Below are positions 31,043 through 41,507 of a DNA stretch of 64,000 bases, piece by piece. Within the stretch, counting starts at the first letter, position 1; each line of letters opens with the position of its first letter. Position numbers and translations under genes: made by a program. A model generated the notes under the pieces. The model was not told the origin of the DNA. It worked only from the letters and a program-made list of their open reading frames with translations, and searched no databases. Origin of the DNA: Paramoeba atlantica (lineage: Eukaryota > Discosea); contig CDRNVI010000060.1 of NCBI GenBank assembly GCA_977017575.1, positions 248,001 through 312,000 of the forward strand, written 5' to 3'.

Positions 31043-31724
31043 CCCAAGGTTTAATTGCTAATAAGACTGGAAAAATTTAGCTCGACTTTCTGTATCAATC
31101 CGAGCGACTAGGCATTGAAAAATTTCTACGAAATTTCTACGATTCCAGTGCAAATCATTGACAAAAAAATATAGGTAGATAAATGCTTTGGGGTAGGTTT
31201 TACCACAACGAAAACCCGATTATATTTTATTCTGGCAAGGGGGGGGTTGTAAGATACTAGTTCGACTATGAATTAACGTTGAATGTTTTGGCTTCATCTA
31301 GCTGACTCGCTTTTTTACTACCTCTCGTTGCAGCGCTCAAAAAATGTGTTCTTTTTCTCAGAGGACACCTTCGCCCAAAAATTGTATCAAAAACATCTCC
31401 GAGTAAATGTAATCATGTACTTACCATCATACTGCTATGGCTGCAATGGTAGGGTGGAACACAACGGTCGAAATAAGCGACGCTTAGCGTTGCCCACAAA
31501 AAAGATGTAAGGCGGAAATCGGATAACTAAAGGAATCGTTGAAAATTTTGAATGAACACCGCTCGACGAGCGTGACGAGCGCTCCATCACCGGAGTATTA
31601 TCCACTAAAAATGAGGAGCCACAGGGTGATCCTGCGCGATCTCACACGATTTCGCGATTTAATCAAACGTCGAACGTGTAAACTAATTACGGATTTACTT
31701 TTTCGTAAAGTGTCAAATTTGCAC
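31043..31724. other. Intergenic, no supported gene
   Basis: A/T-rich DNA. The plus strand has short open stretches without recognisable motifs, and G- and A-runs at 31238-31247. I see no gene or clear repeat. Confidence 0.4.
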
Positions 31725-32411
31725 TTACTCCAATTTACCCCCAAACTCAAATCCCTCCCTTTGCATGCCTAGCCACCGGTAAATCCGGTATACGGTCCAA
31801 TCCAAGGACGGGATGGCTACGGGCTGGAGTCTTTGCCACTCCGCTCGTGCGGCATCCCCGAGTGGGGTCCTGGCGCTCAGCGCCTCGGAAAGAAGAGCGT
31901 AATGTGGGAAGTAGCGCTCATACCACTGTTCCGCGATCAGTGCCGCAAATGGGATCGCCCAGGCACCGTGCCGATACGTCCGTAGTCGACTTTGTGCGAC
32001 GCGCAGGAGCAGATAACACGGGGGAAGGGAAGTCAGGAAAGGGGTGATAAAAAGCTGGGTCTTTTGCCACGGATAGGCATCCCAGAACGCCCTCTCCCGG
32101 GGCGTCTGTGGAAGTAAGTCATATCGTGAGAGGTCACACACATTATCCAGTAGCACATGGATGTTGTGCGCACGACGACGGCAGTGAAATTCGGAGGGGG
32201 TTGCAGCCGGGAGAGGGATTTCGTACACAATGCCGTCCTCCCCTGGGTAGCCTCGTAAGCTTATGTCGTACGTGTCCTCGTGGGTGTGAGAATGAGCAGG
32301 CCGTGCGGGAAGTTTGGGGGAAGACCAAAGAAGGCCTTCCGTGACGTCCTGCGCGGCATCGGTAACCAACGACAAGATGTCATGAATCTTGGGAGTTTCA
32401 CCGGATTGCAT
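31725..32411 (-). CDS. Unknown protein, 228 residues
   Basis: A complete frame from ATG to stop, more GC-rich than its flanks, on the same strand as the other host genes. I do not recognise the family. Residues about 120-165 contain two moderately hydrophobic stretches ('TPFLTSLPPCYLLLRVA' and 'GAWAIPFAALIAEQWY') that could be membrane-associated. The C-terminus is Trp/Tyr/Arg-rich ('WTVYRIYRWLGMQ'). No catalytic motif, Cys cluster or signal peptide is visible. Position, GC content and undisturbed frame make it likely to be real, but function is open. Confidence 0.6.
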   Translation of the reverse strand: MQSGETPKIHDILSLVTDAAQDVTEGLLWSSPKLPARPAHSHTHEDTYDISLRGYPGEDGIVYEIPLPAATPSEFHCRRRAHNIHVLLDNVCDLSRYDLLPQTPRERAFWDAYPWQKTQLFITPFLTSLPPCYLLLRVAQSRLRTYRHGAWAIPFAALIAEQWYERYFPHYALLSEALSARTPLGDAARAEWQRLQPVAIPSLDWTVYRIYRWLGMQREGFEFGGKLE

Positions 32412-32714
32412 AGTACCGGTAAATAGCCTCTAATTATTAGAGATGGAAATCCTAACCGCGAAATTAGTCGGTCCAACGCGAAGTAGCTTTCAAGTAAATT
32501 CCCTCACGGACTGTACAGGGAAAAAGCAAAATAAAATGTGAAATTTCGCAATGCATTAAAATTGAATTATATAAAAATATACGAAAGCGGCACTTTGAGA
32601 ATTTGAGAATGAAATTTATTTTTAAGTCTACTGTAGGTACGAATTACTACGTACGATTTTTTTTGGCAACATTCAAGGTGTATCTGTACAAGGTGTATGT
32701 GTACAAGGTGTAGT

Positions 32715-32780
32715 TCTCCGACAAATAGAACGAGTCGCATTGCACGATATTTCAATCACGACCAGCTGGTTGTCGTTCAG
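32715..32780 (+). repeat. Structured dispersed repeat, copy 2
   Basis: Same core as the copy at 16323 (CTCCGACAAATAGAACGAG...CCAGCTGGTTGTCGTT). The CGACAA/TTGTCG stem is kept, and the inner hairpin is reduced to ATTG/CAAT with a different loop. Confidence 0.6.
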
Positions 32781-33090
32781 TGCTTATCCTCATTGTTTTT
32801 CGCTTATCCTACGAACTATTACATCGATTTACTATCTCCCCCTACTTAAGAGACAGCCGATTTTAGACATTTGGACTCTTAAGTGGGGATATGTGTTTCT
32901 GTTATTAAATTCCGAAAAGAGTAGTTCCATCTTTTTTCCTTACAACTTTCTTTATTTGTCGTTCCCGAACCCCTACCCCCCTACATCGTTACAAAAAATT
33001 GAAAGTCTTTAAAAAAACTATCCATTTGATAGCAATGCCAGGTACGACCATGAGAAGCCTCTTTATATCTCGTGACAAGTTTATCTATAT

Positions 33091-33168
33091 TTCTCCGACA
33101 AGTAGAACGAGTCGCATTGCATTGACGAAGCAATCACGACCAGCTGGTTGTCGTTTGACTTTCCCTAC
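33091..33168 (+). repeat. Structured dispersed repeat, copy 3
   Basis: Nearly identical to the copy at 16323 through TTTGACTTTCCCTA. The inner ATTGC/GCAAT stem is intact, and the differences fall in the loop (ATTGACGA). Confidence 0.6.
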
Positions 33169-33365
33169 TGATCTCAGTTTTCTCCTACTGGTTGTATATT
33201 TTTTTTCTAATGTGTTTTCGAAAAGGGTTCTGAAGTAGGGCACATGCATGTACTGTACTGCAATATAAAGCCATTACATGTACAGGTACGTACAGGTAGC
33301 ATATCTACATGTGTTAGCATGTACGTGATATAAGGCATCGTTCATTCTATATTATTATCGAGTAC

Positions 33366-35933
33366 TTAATTTGGTTTACGACATATATTTTTTCGTAATC
33401 GCTTCGGTAAGGAATCCAATGGAACATGTAACAGAAGTTCCTCGTCTATGCGAACAACTCTTAGTTTCTCGGGTAAGTACCTTCCACAAAGAAATTCTTG
33501 AAACTTATTTTGTCGGATGTCCAGAACTTGCAAAGTCTCTGAAAGTACTCTCAGGTCGACGAGGCCCTGAATTTGATTATGCGAGCACAATAGCTGTCGA
33601 ATTTTGGGCGAGAGACTTGTAAAGTCTATTTCTCCGTAGAAGGTATTATCATTTAGGGCAATTTTCCATATGTTCGAGCGCGCGGAAAACAAATCATTCA
33701 CTCTGCCCGTAAGTTGATTGTGTAAAACATCCAGCGTAAGCAGTGTTGAGGGAATAAACTCCCAAGTCATGTTTCCTTTTAGTGAAAGCGATTCAAATCG
33801 CAGCTCAGATATATTTTGCATGGGATCACACTTTACCCCGTGCCACAGGCAAGGCGAGTTTGAGGCTCTCCATGAAACATGAGGGTTTCTGATATGACGA
33901 ACGAAACTGTACAGTTTTTCGTCATCACGAACAAACGTTTTTATCTGATCACATCTTCTTGAAGTTGTTGCAGTACGTCGAGCGATTCTTAGATCTGCCC
34001 TCTTTTCATCTGTGACCAGTGTCAGATTTTCCATTGAAACGAGTAAAAAGTGGGGTAACTGCAAATTTGGGTCCAACAAAAGTGGGTTTCCACGAAGGTT
34101 CGCAATTTGAAGACTTTTGGGAAAAGCACACCCTTCCTTAGGTATCACGATTGTATTAAGTAAATTACTTTGTATTCGGAGCATTTCCATCGAAGGGGGC
34201 AGTAAGGACAGCGACACTCCTCCAGAAAAGTCGTTGGATGAGAGGTCAAGGACCTGAAGCCCAGTAGGAAGTGACGTTAAATCTATGTGGCCCATGAATA
34301 AGTTCTTACGGAGCAGCAGTGTGTGTAGAAAACTGGGCAGTGCTTCCCACATTATCTGACCTCCAAGCCTATTCTCGCTTAAATCTAACACACGGAGGTC
34401 TCGAGGGATGTAGCGCCACGTAAGGTTGCCGAACAAACCAAACCGGGACCAGCGCAAAACGACAACTTGTTGCCACGCGTCACATATCACAGGCCACCAT
34501 TGTATACACACGGCTTTCCCTGTCAGCCAACTCGGGTGTTGCCCCGCAACATTGTGAATAAAACGAGGCAGAAGAACATCTTGGGACTCAAGCGCATCTA
34601 GCATTAGGTAAAATTGAGGGCTGATTTTAACCTCAGCAGGCGCTGTCTTTTGCCACCCATACCGTACGTTGCATTTAAAAGAATCACGCACCTCAGGACT
34701 GATATTTGGGAGGTAATTTTCATGTAGCGAAATCTTAAATCCGATCGGCAACCCATCAAGTCCTTCAACTGATGTGAACTGATTATGATCGGCCACAAGA
34801 GAACACAACTTTGGCGGAAGCCTGCTAAGATTCAAATGTCCTATAAACTCATTGTACGATATATCTAAGGAATTAAGGGAATGCGGTAGATGGATAAGCG
34901 ATACTTCACCAGACAGTTTGTTCTCTTTCGCGCATAGTCTCGTCAGCCGACGGGGAAGGTGCTCCGTATCAGTCTCGCCTCGAATTTGGTTCCGTGATAT
35001 GTCAAAGCGCAGCAAATTTGTAGGCAGTTCTCGCCATGTCAAATTCCCGCTTAGGTCCTCATCCTGCAAAGTTAACGCTATCACTTCGCCCTGGGCATTA
35101 CATTGCATGCCGTGCCACAAACAAACATTTTCAGATGATTTCCATGTATGATGACGCGGATATAAATTTTGGACAAGGAGTGACAAACTACGATACTGTT
35201 CATCGTATTTAGAGAGGCTCATGTTAATATTTTTGTCCTGTGCCTCGCAATAATTTTGTCGAAGGATGGTTTTCTGAGGTTCCACTAAAACAAACTCGGG
35301 CAACATGTCCAACAACTCTTCGCGTAGCGTAAACTCATTCCACTGCAGGGAAATCAGGATTAACCCAATAGGATAACTATTGTCACGTGCTAGCTCCAAT
35401 TTCGTAAAGGAATTGTAGCGTAGCACTAAGCGCTGCATATCCCGCGGCAACCCGGTTAGATCGACAGAACCGTCAAGTCGATTTCGTGACAAGTAGAGGC
35501 TCTGTAATTTGCTGGGCAACGAACTCAGCTGAACGTGACCTACAAAGTGGTTCCGATCAGCCCAGAGTGTCCAGAGTTTGCGAGGCAAGTAGCTGAGATC
35601 AACTTCCCCTGCGAGCCGGTTTCTATGTACATCCATAAAGCACAATTCCGAGGGAAGATATAGCCAGGATAGGTTACCGCTCAGGCCCTTTAGTTTCCAC
35701 ACAATTTTGTACACGTAGGGGGCGTGCAATCCCTTTTCACAGTACACACCACTCCATCTATCAATGGGCGTGTCGGAATTCCAAGTTTCATCAGGATTCT
35801 CGATGTTACGCACAAGCAGTTCCATCTTCATCTCATCCGGAAGAATCGATGCAGAAGACTTCGCCCCTTTCCGAACTCTGTTTCCTGGATCAGAGCAGGT
35901 GACGCGTGGCACTGAATTCATACCATTGGGCAT
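33366..35933 (-). CDS. Four-module leucine-rich repeat protein (855 residues)
   Basis: The first ATG ('MPNGMNS') is at 35933; the frame opens slightly upstream without ATG. The protein repeats one architecture four times. N-caps near residues 37-67 ('WSGVYC'), 247-280 ('CLWHGMQC'), 447-487 ('QWWPVIC') and 673-703 ('CLWHGVKC') are each followed by a 'L.GN(L/M)(S/T)W..(L/I)P' strand and by several LRRs of the form 'LP..L..LDLS.N...G.VDL'. No signal peptide or membrane span is seen. The caps resemble plant LRRNT_2 and trypanosomatid PSA caps. Internal modules have diverged, so the fourfold duplication is old. Binding partner unknown. Confidence 0.9.
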   Translation of the reverse strand: MPNGMNSVPRVTCSDPGNRVRKGAKSSASILPDEMKMELLVRNIENPDETWNSDTPIDRWSGVYCEKGLHAPYVYKIVWKLKGLSGNLSWLYLPSELCFMDVHRNRLAGEVDLSYLPRKLWTLWADRNHFVGHVQLSSLPSKLQSLYLSRNRLDGSVDLTGLPRDMQRLVLRYNSFTKLELARDNSYPIGLILISLQWNEFTLREELLDMLPEFVLVEPQKTILRQNYCEAQDKNINMSLSKYDEQYRSLSLLVQNLYPRHHTWKSSENVCLWHGMQCNAQGEVIALTLQDEDLSGNLTWRELPTNLLRFDISRNQIRGETDTEHLPRRLTRLCAKENKLSGEVSLIHLPHSLNSLDISYNEFIGHLNLSRLPPKLCSLVADHNQFTSVEGLDGLPIGFKISLHENYLPNISPEVRDSFKCNVRYGWQKTAPAEVKISPQFYLMLDALESQDVLLPRFIHNVAGQHPSWLTGKAVCIQWWPVICDAWQQVVVLRWSRFGLFGNLTWRYIPRDLRVLDLSENRLGGQIMWEALPSFLHTLLLRKNLFMGHIDLTSLPTGLQVLDLSSNDFSGGVSLSLLPPSMEMLRIQSNLLNTIVIPKEGCAFPKSLQIANLRGNPLLLDPNLQLPHFLLVSMENLTLVTDEKRADLRIARRTATTSRRCDQIKTFVRDDEKLYSFVRHIRNPHVSWRASNSPCLWHGVKCDPMQNISELRFESLSLKGNMTWEFIPSTLLTLDVLHNQLTGRVNDLFSARSNIWKIALNDNTFYGEIDFTSLSPKIRQLLCSHNQIQGLVDLRVLSETLQVLDIRQNKFQEFLCGRYLPEKLRVVRIDEELLLHVPLDSLPKRLRKNICRKPN

Positions 35934-36012
35934 GACATTCAATTAAACGTCGTAGCTGAAAATTGTTCTGTAGCAATTCTCTGAAAATTATTGAACCAGT
36001 CCAATCAATTTA

Positions 36013-37267
36013 CTGTCACCCCCCCTTTATACTTCCGCCGGTTTCGGTACTTTTGGAAGTATAAAGGGGGGAGTCTGACTTTCGGAAGTATAAAGGGGGG
36101 GGTCTAATTTTTTGAAAAATCCGCGAAAAACACATGAACGAGCGAAATGGGAAATTGAAAGCACGAATGGCCTTTATTTCAGCCTCAGAAGATGAGCAGA
36201 TGAAATACAAGTAACTAATTTTATTACTGTCACCCCCCCCTTTATACTTCCGCCGGTTTCGGTACTTTTGGAAGTATAAAGGGGGGGGTCTGACTTTCGG
36301 AAGTAAAAAGGGGGGGTCTGATTTTTTGAAAAATCCGCGAAGCAAATATTTTTGAAAAAGGGGCAGAAAAAAATGCGCCGCTTCGCAGCGCTGGTTTCCT
36401 ATTATTCTAGCTAAAAATCAATCATCTAATCTCCAAACATGCAGGGCATAATGTTTGCTTCCGTGTTCCTCTTGCACACAATCAACATACGCTGTATACT
36501 ACGCTGTAGTGAATACGTGTCGGGACGATCTACCATTAGAAGCTTCATGAGACAGTCTTTGAAACGAGGTACATTCGCCTTTGCTGCAGCAGGCGCATGT
36601 CCGCGCTGGCTGTCATCCCGCCCAGTTCGCTAAGGAGGAGTTCGTTAATTTTTTCGCATCTCGACATGTTTGTCCTTGTGCAAACCCCATCGCGCTTGCG
36701 ACTACGATAGATTTACTTTTTTCTGGAAAAATCCGACACCATTTTTCCGGATGGAGCGGATGGTTCGAGATCAGACGCTGTACTTCTCGCTGATTTGTGG
36801 AGCACTGCTACTCGAATGACACACATTCAACTTCTCCTACATTGTTGGGTTCTTTCCTCCCTGGGGTGAACCGACGGACACTGGTAATGTCGCAGGCTCC
36901 GCGCTTGAAACCATTATTTCGTTGGGAGGCCGAACGCGATGAAGAGGGGGATAAAGCTTAACCCACTGTGAGTATTCACATGGGAAAAAATACGGCAAAT
37001 AATTTAAATGTATATCTAGCAATATCTCTACACACATCTCTAACGTTTTAAAAAAAAATGTAGAAAATTGTTATTAAAAAAAAAAGCGCCGCTTCGGAAG
37101 TATAAAGTCGCTTGGGGACCGGAAGTATAAAGGGGGGTATCGGAAGTATAAAGTCGCTTGGGGACCGGAAGTATAAAGGGGGGTGCTGATTTTTCATCTG
37201 GATGAAAAAGGAAGTATAAAGAGGGGGGGTTGACCCCCCTGAAGTATAAAGGGGGGGGGGGTGACAG
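36013..37267. mobile_element. C-run/hairpin element with TA flanks
   Basis: The left edge TA-CTGTCACCCCCCC-TTTATACTTCC (36011 on) is mirrored by the right edge ...AAGTATAAAG-G run-GTGACAG-TA (ending 37267). GGAAGTATAAAGGGGGG units recur inside both ends, and a second left-type end occurs at 36225-36330, so the locus may be two elements abutted or nested. A pair of about 45-base direct repeats (GGAAGTATAAAGTCGCTTGG) lies at 37096-37186. Short plus-strand open stretches at 36439-36793 are not recognised. Confidence 0.65.
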
Positions 37268-38165
37268 TATGTATATTGTGTTCACCTCTTATTACTGAAT
37301 CTGTCGCTTACGCGCCATAGGGAAATGATGTAATGACTCCCGATGAATAAATTTCTAAAAATTTATTGGGTATTTATGTAAGCTTCCTGATATTTAATGG
37401 AAAAGTCTCGTACAATTTCGGAAAGTTCAGCAATCCTAGCTCTGCCCATATTTTCACACATCCGCTGCAGTGTGTTTCATCCGAACTTGAAGGTACAAAA
37501 ATGGAGTTACTTCGTATGTATTCTGTATTCAATCGAGACAAATCCGAAGATAACCCGGTAGACACTACATGTACTAGCGGATTACAAATGCATGAAAGAA
37601 GAACAAGTAATAGGACAGGCTATAAAGCAAATAGATCAAACAATATCCAGACTGAAAGGAAAAGTTGGCCCACTTCGATTGGCTGTGTAGAAATCCCAAC
37701 GATTCGAAAATTCTTGTGCTCTTATGTCCAGTGGGTTTATAGCAAAGCGACCATGAATGTGTACTCCTCCTCTCATTAATTTCCATAAATATAAATTATA
37801 ACAAAAAAGAAAATTTATATTTATAGAAATTAATGAGAATGGTTAGGCAAAAAGTCCTGATTAATGATCTTGCCTGATGGAAAAACGATATTTTTCTGCG
37901 ATAAGCTATCGCGGAACGTGAGATCCAAGGCCCTTGTCGGAAGTGAGGGTCAAATCTTTCTGCGGTGTTCTCCCCTCTATCCTAGCTTTTCCTGTTTTTT
38001 TCTTCAAAAATATAATTTTTTGAAAATCTATTTTTTTTTTTGAAAAATTAGGAATGGCATTTATAGAAATTAATGAGAAGAGGAGTATGCAGTCTTTTCG
38101 GTATCCGCAATAATAAGGAGTACATTCCCACAAACCCCACCTACTTTGTGTGCTGCACAACGACG
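37268..38165. other. Intergenic, no firm gene
   Basis: A plus-strand open stretch at 37366-37779 has no recognisable motif and lies opposite to the host gene strand, so I do not call it. A short inverted repeat (AATTTCCATAAATATAAATT and complement, 37778-37834) and a third related ATTTATAGAAATTAATGAGA at 38058 are present. Confidence 0.4.
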
Positions 38166-39110
38166 CTACTTTTTCAACACCTTTTTCCTGGGAGAAGCGT
38201 CTTCGAGTAGAGGTAACCCCAGTCTTTCTCGCACAAAATTAGACAAGGAAAAATACGAGAACCCGCCTTCATGCCAGTAATGTGATTTAATCCTATACCC
38301 TGTCTTGTCTTGTTCCCTCGATACGATCTCTATTTCCACAAAACCAACCACGGGGTAACGCGGAATCGTCACCTTATCCGAGACCCATTCCGCGACCTCA
38401 CTCCCTTTCCTCACCCACACAAACTGCACCTTTTTCTCCCCCCAGCTCGGGTCACACCCCAGCACACTAAACAACGCCCCTACCTTTTCTTTCTCCGTAA
38501 AAAGAATCACGATGTTAAGGTTTCGTACCCCCCCATCATCGTCTTTTTCTCCTTTTCCCTGTTTCCGGTAACCCCCCCTCTTCCCTGCGTCCTCCCACAA
38601 CCCCTCCACCCTCCCCACCCCCCTCACACAGCTCGGCTCCACCATCCCCAGCATAAACGCGGCCATCTCGCGTGCCCCCCTCCCCCCCTCATACGGTCTC
38701 CACCCCTTGGTTTTGTTCATGCCGTGGACCACCAGCGTGGGGAACCCTTTCACCTTATACTTATGGGCGATAGGTTTGTGCTTGTCGGCATTGATCGCAG
38801 CCACTGCAATGACATCTCTTGTCTTTGTGGCTACGGCCTCGAGTGCGGGTCGGAGGGCGTGGCAGTGGGCACACCAGGGCGCGTGGAGGAGGAGGAGGAG
38901 GGGGCGGTGGGGGTGGGAGGCAAGGAGGAGGGCGTCGAGGGCAGCGGGGGTGGGGAGATCGGTGACGGCGCTGCCTGTGTTGGGGTTTTGTTTTGGATTT
39001 TTATGGGATGATGATGATGAGGAGGAGGAGGAGGGAAGAGCGGGAAGGGAAGGGGAGAGGAGGGGGGAGAGGAGGAGGAGGAGAAGGTAGGATGAGGTGG
39101 GAGGGTTCAT
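38166..39110 (-). CDS. ER thioredoxin-domain protein, PDI-like
   Basis: From ATG 39110 the protein starts 'MNPPTSS' followed by a Leu-rich signal peptide (about 8-28) and a Ser-rich linker. The thioredoxin domain has 'HAPWCAHCHALRPALEAV' with the CxxC-type active site CAHC at about 80-83, then 'INADKHKPIAHKYKVKGFPTLVVHG' with the cis-Pro. PDI-family enzymes make and rearrange disulfides in the ER. The His in the third active-site position is typical of PDIs, while Ala replaces the usual Gly. A second, non-catalytic region follows (to residue 315) with no second CxxC. No KDEL-type tail is visible; the C-terminus is Lys-rich ('RKKVLKK'), which could act as a dilysine-like signal. The gene is GC-rich. 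Confidence 0.85.
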   Translation of the reverse strand: MNPPTSSYLLLLLLSPLLSPSLPALPSSSSSSSSSHKNPKQNPNTGSAVTDLPTPAALDALLLASHPHRPLLLLLHAPWCAHCHALRPALEAVATKTRDVIAVAAINADKHKPIAHKYKVKGFPTLVVHGMNKTKGWRPYEGGRGAREMAAFMLGMVEPSCVRGVGRVEGLWEDAGKRGGYRKQGKGEKDDDGGVRNLNIVILFTEKEKVGALFSVLGCDPSWGEKKVQFVWVRKGSEVAEWVSDKVTIPRYPVVGFVEIEIVSREQDKTGYRIKSHYWHEGGFSYFSLSNFVRERLGLPLLEDASPRKKVLKK

Positions 39111-39165
39111 GTAGGGTGGTGTCACGATCAATTTTTTTTGAAGTTAATAACTTTTTTTAGTAATA

Positions 39166-39524
39166 CTGCCCCCTCCGTTTAAGCGCACTGGTTCAGCCCC
39201 CCCATTTAAGCGCACATTACGAGATTTCCCGTATTTTTCAGTTTTTGACTATTTTTTCGTGCGCTGATTAACTTATTATGTATTTTATCTTTTATCGAAG
39301 CTTGCATCATAATCTTGATTATTTTAATCTCTACTTATCTTTACAATTTCTAGAATCGATTTTTCTGTTTCTTCTTTTAACAATGCCCACCTTTGATTCA
39401 TGGATAACCTTCCGGCGTCCATTGCCGAGGGTTGGTGAAGTCGTTGTACGAAGACAAATTGCATCCAACTTAGCAGAACCCTCGCCTCCAAGGGAAATCG
39501 CTGATTCGCCTGCGAAGAAAACTA
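39166..39524 (+). pseudogene. Outer transposon: left end and transposase start
   Basis: TA at 39164-39165 is followed by CTGCCCCCTCCGTTTAAGCG and a second CCCCCCCATTTAAGCGCAC unit, the C-run end layout. An ORF begins at ATG 39383 ('MPTFDSWITFRRP') and is interrupted after 'SPAKKT' by the Merlin element. Its continuation is at 41516-41733. Confidence 0.65.
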
Positions 39525-41507
39525 GGGTTGAGGGCACGTTCGTTGAATGTTCACCGAACGGGCACTCAGTTCGTTGAACATTCAACGAACGGTTTTCGAA
39601 AAATTCCATTTTTCAAAAAGCGTTCGAAAACGAAACAATGTTTTTTTTAGAAAATAAGGCGCCGTGAGTTTTGGAAAGGGAAGGCACGCAAGAGCTTAGA
39701 CGTACAGAAACAGTATCTTTACGATTGGAAGGATTAGAGCTTTGCGAGTTTTAATGTTCAGAGCCCAAAACAATTTTTTTTATTTTTTTTGTTTTGTTTT
39801 TAGCCAGTCAGGTTGAGCCCTGTGTCCCAGCAAAATATGTAAAGCACTATACAAAAAAACAAAATTTATTGAATTATAAACTGTCGTCAGAATCTCCACT
39901 AACGTCGCTGTCGCTACACGAACTCTCGCTGACTTCCTCCCATTCAGGATTTTCAGCCCCGTAGTGTAGCAGGACGCAGTTCAAAAGATTCTGCATCCGA
40001 CATTGCCAAGCTTGGTCTCTACCCATGTGAGTAGCATCAAGCTTCACGCACTGAAGCGCAACATTCCGATGGAGTTGCAAAGGGGTGGCCCCGTAATTGT
40101 AATGTTGACGCTTAACCCAACCCTTTATGGTACCGTGGACGCCCTCCGCGTGGTTGGTATGATACCCTTGATAGGTCACGAACTCCTTACTGTGGTTCAC
40201 CGCGTAATGCCGGTAATACTCACCGAGGTTGACGTACCCTTTCCAGCAATCGCTGACCACAACAGTCCGCGCGCTGGCCAGATGCGGGAGAATGAAGGAA
40301 TGCAGAGTTTCCAGGTCACGACGCTTTACCACCTTCCAATGGGTAAGGTCCATTTTCCGACCCTCCTGCTCAGTTAGTGTTGCGAACCACCAACCCCGCT
40401 GACGTTGTCGACGACCTCGGTTTTATTTCCGCTTACCAATGAACGTCTCGTCCACTTGGATTCGCGAAAAAAGAGTGATCAAATTTGCGTCCTTGATCAA
40501 GCGCAGCCTCCCCGAGGTTATGCAAGATGTCCTCTACAACCTTTCTTCCGATACCACGGTTCCTGCAAATCTGTCCAGTGCATAAATGGTTAGCGATATC
40601 GGCCCACACCAAGAGAAGCATGCTCGGAGTCAGCAAAGTGCGCGTAGAAATATATGGAAGAAATCTGCTAACGTGCGCTCGGCAAGAATTCCGATCATCA
40701 GGTTCACGGTGCACACAAAGCCGCATCCGATCATTACCCGGGATGTCAACCATGAACTGGTTCCCATGATCTGGGCATTCGGGGAGGGCAAACAGACCAT
40801 GACACTTCATCCACTTCTCCGCATCATTCCCCCGAGGAATAGCGGCAACGCTTCGCCATAGCCTCACGCAGGCGTATCCCGGACACCCCCTACAAACCGG
40901 CCGAAGCTCATGATTTCGCCACGTACGGCGTGGTGTACCATTAGTTTCAACGAGGTCTGGCTGAGTCCCATCACGTTGATCATCACCCTGCCGATGATCC
41001 CGCCGTTGCGCAGTGTATTCGAAGGCCGCAAGAAACCGCGCAAACAACCTCTCGGCACCCTGAGAAAACAAATCCTCGTCCCCAGGATCCATAAAAGGTG
41101 AACGTAGAAAAAAAGCCTTAAGGAAGCAAGATAATTCATACTAATTATTGCCTCTGGTCAATCCTGCGGAAGTGGCAGACAGAGGTTCTCAGTGCGCGAC
41201 CCGCGCGCTGGAGCGCGAGGGTCGCAAAAAAATATAATTATGTCCCAGGGTTACGCCCACAGTTGGGCCTTGCTCGCAGACGTGGGCTTCGCTCACAGTT
41301 GGGCCTCTAGACAGGTAAACTAGGTGTCGCAGCCATTCCAGTCGGAGGGGAAAATATTTTTTGGGGAAATAAATTTTTTTTGTGGAAAAAATTGCACCCC
41401 CAGGGGGCACGTTCGTTGAATGTTCAACGAACGGGCACTCAGTTCGTTGAAGACTCAACGAACGGGCACTCAGTTCGTTGAACATTCAACGAACGTGCCC
41501 CCAAGCC
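39525..41507 (-). mobile_element. Merlin (ISXO2-like) element, copy B, complete ends
   Basis: Begins GGGTTGAGGGCACGTTCGTT and ends with the complement of GGCTTGGGGGCACGTTCGTT at 41507. Both ends start with GG, as in Merlin elements, and are followed by nested TTCGTTGAA/TTCAACGAA hairpins (39534-39595 and 41405-41500). The 8-base direct repeat GAAAACTA lies at 39517-39524 and 41508-41515, the target duplication length known for Merlin. The transposase is on the minus strand. The insertion splits another transposase gene. Confidence 0.93.
39874..41092 (-). pseudogene. Merlin (ISXO2-like) transposase, copy B
   Basis: Starts 'MDPGDEDLFSQGAERLFARF'. The zinc ribbon is 'CRGCPGYAC' ... 'CPDHG'. 'LLVWADIANHLCTGQICRNRG' leads to the catalytic domain. 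At the T-run near 40470 the frame shifts by one and then reads 'RIQVDETFIGKRK', TAA, 'NRGRRQRQRGWWFAT', where the other copy has Tyr in place of the stop. From 40353 it continues with 'VVVSDCWKGY' (second Asp) and 'HTNHAEGVHGTIKGW' (Glu). The acidic Ser/Asp tail ends at 39874. One frameshift and one nonsense codon are the only damage, so this is the best-preserved copy in the window. Confidence 0.9.

Larger units (their letters stand above)
32412..33365. other. Intergenic region with several repeats
   Basis: No gene is supported. ACAAGGTGTATxTGT is repeated three times at 32676-32713. Two copies of the structured 75-base repeat follow (32715-32780 and 33091-33168). A hairpin at 32831-32889 (CCCCCTACTTAAGAG and its complement CTCTTAAGTGGGG) resembles a C-run element end. 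GTACAGGTACGTACAGGTA-like units lie at 33275-33300. Confidence 0.5.

Noticed and set aside
37366-37779. Plus-strand 138-codon open frame
   Set aside because: No motif, low-complexity composition, and opposite to the strand of all host genes; left as intergenic.
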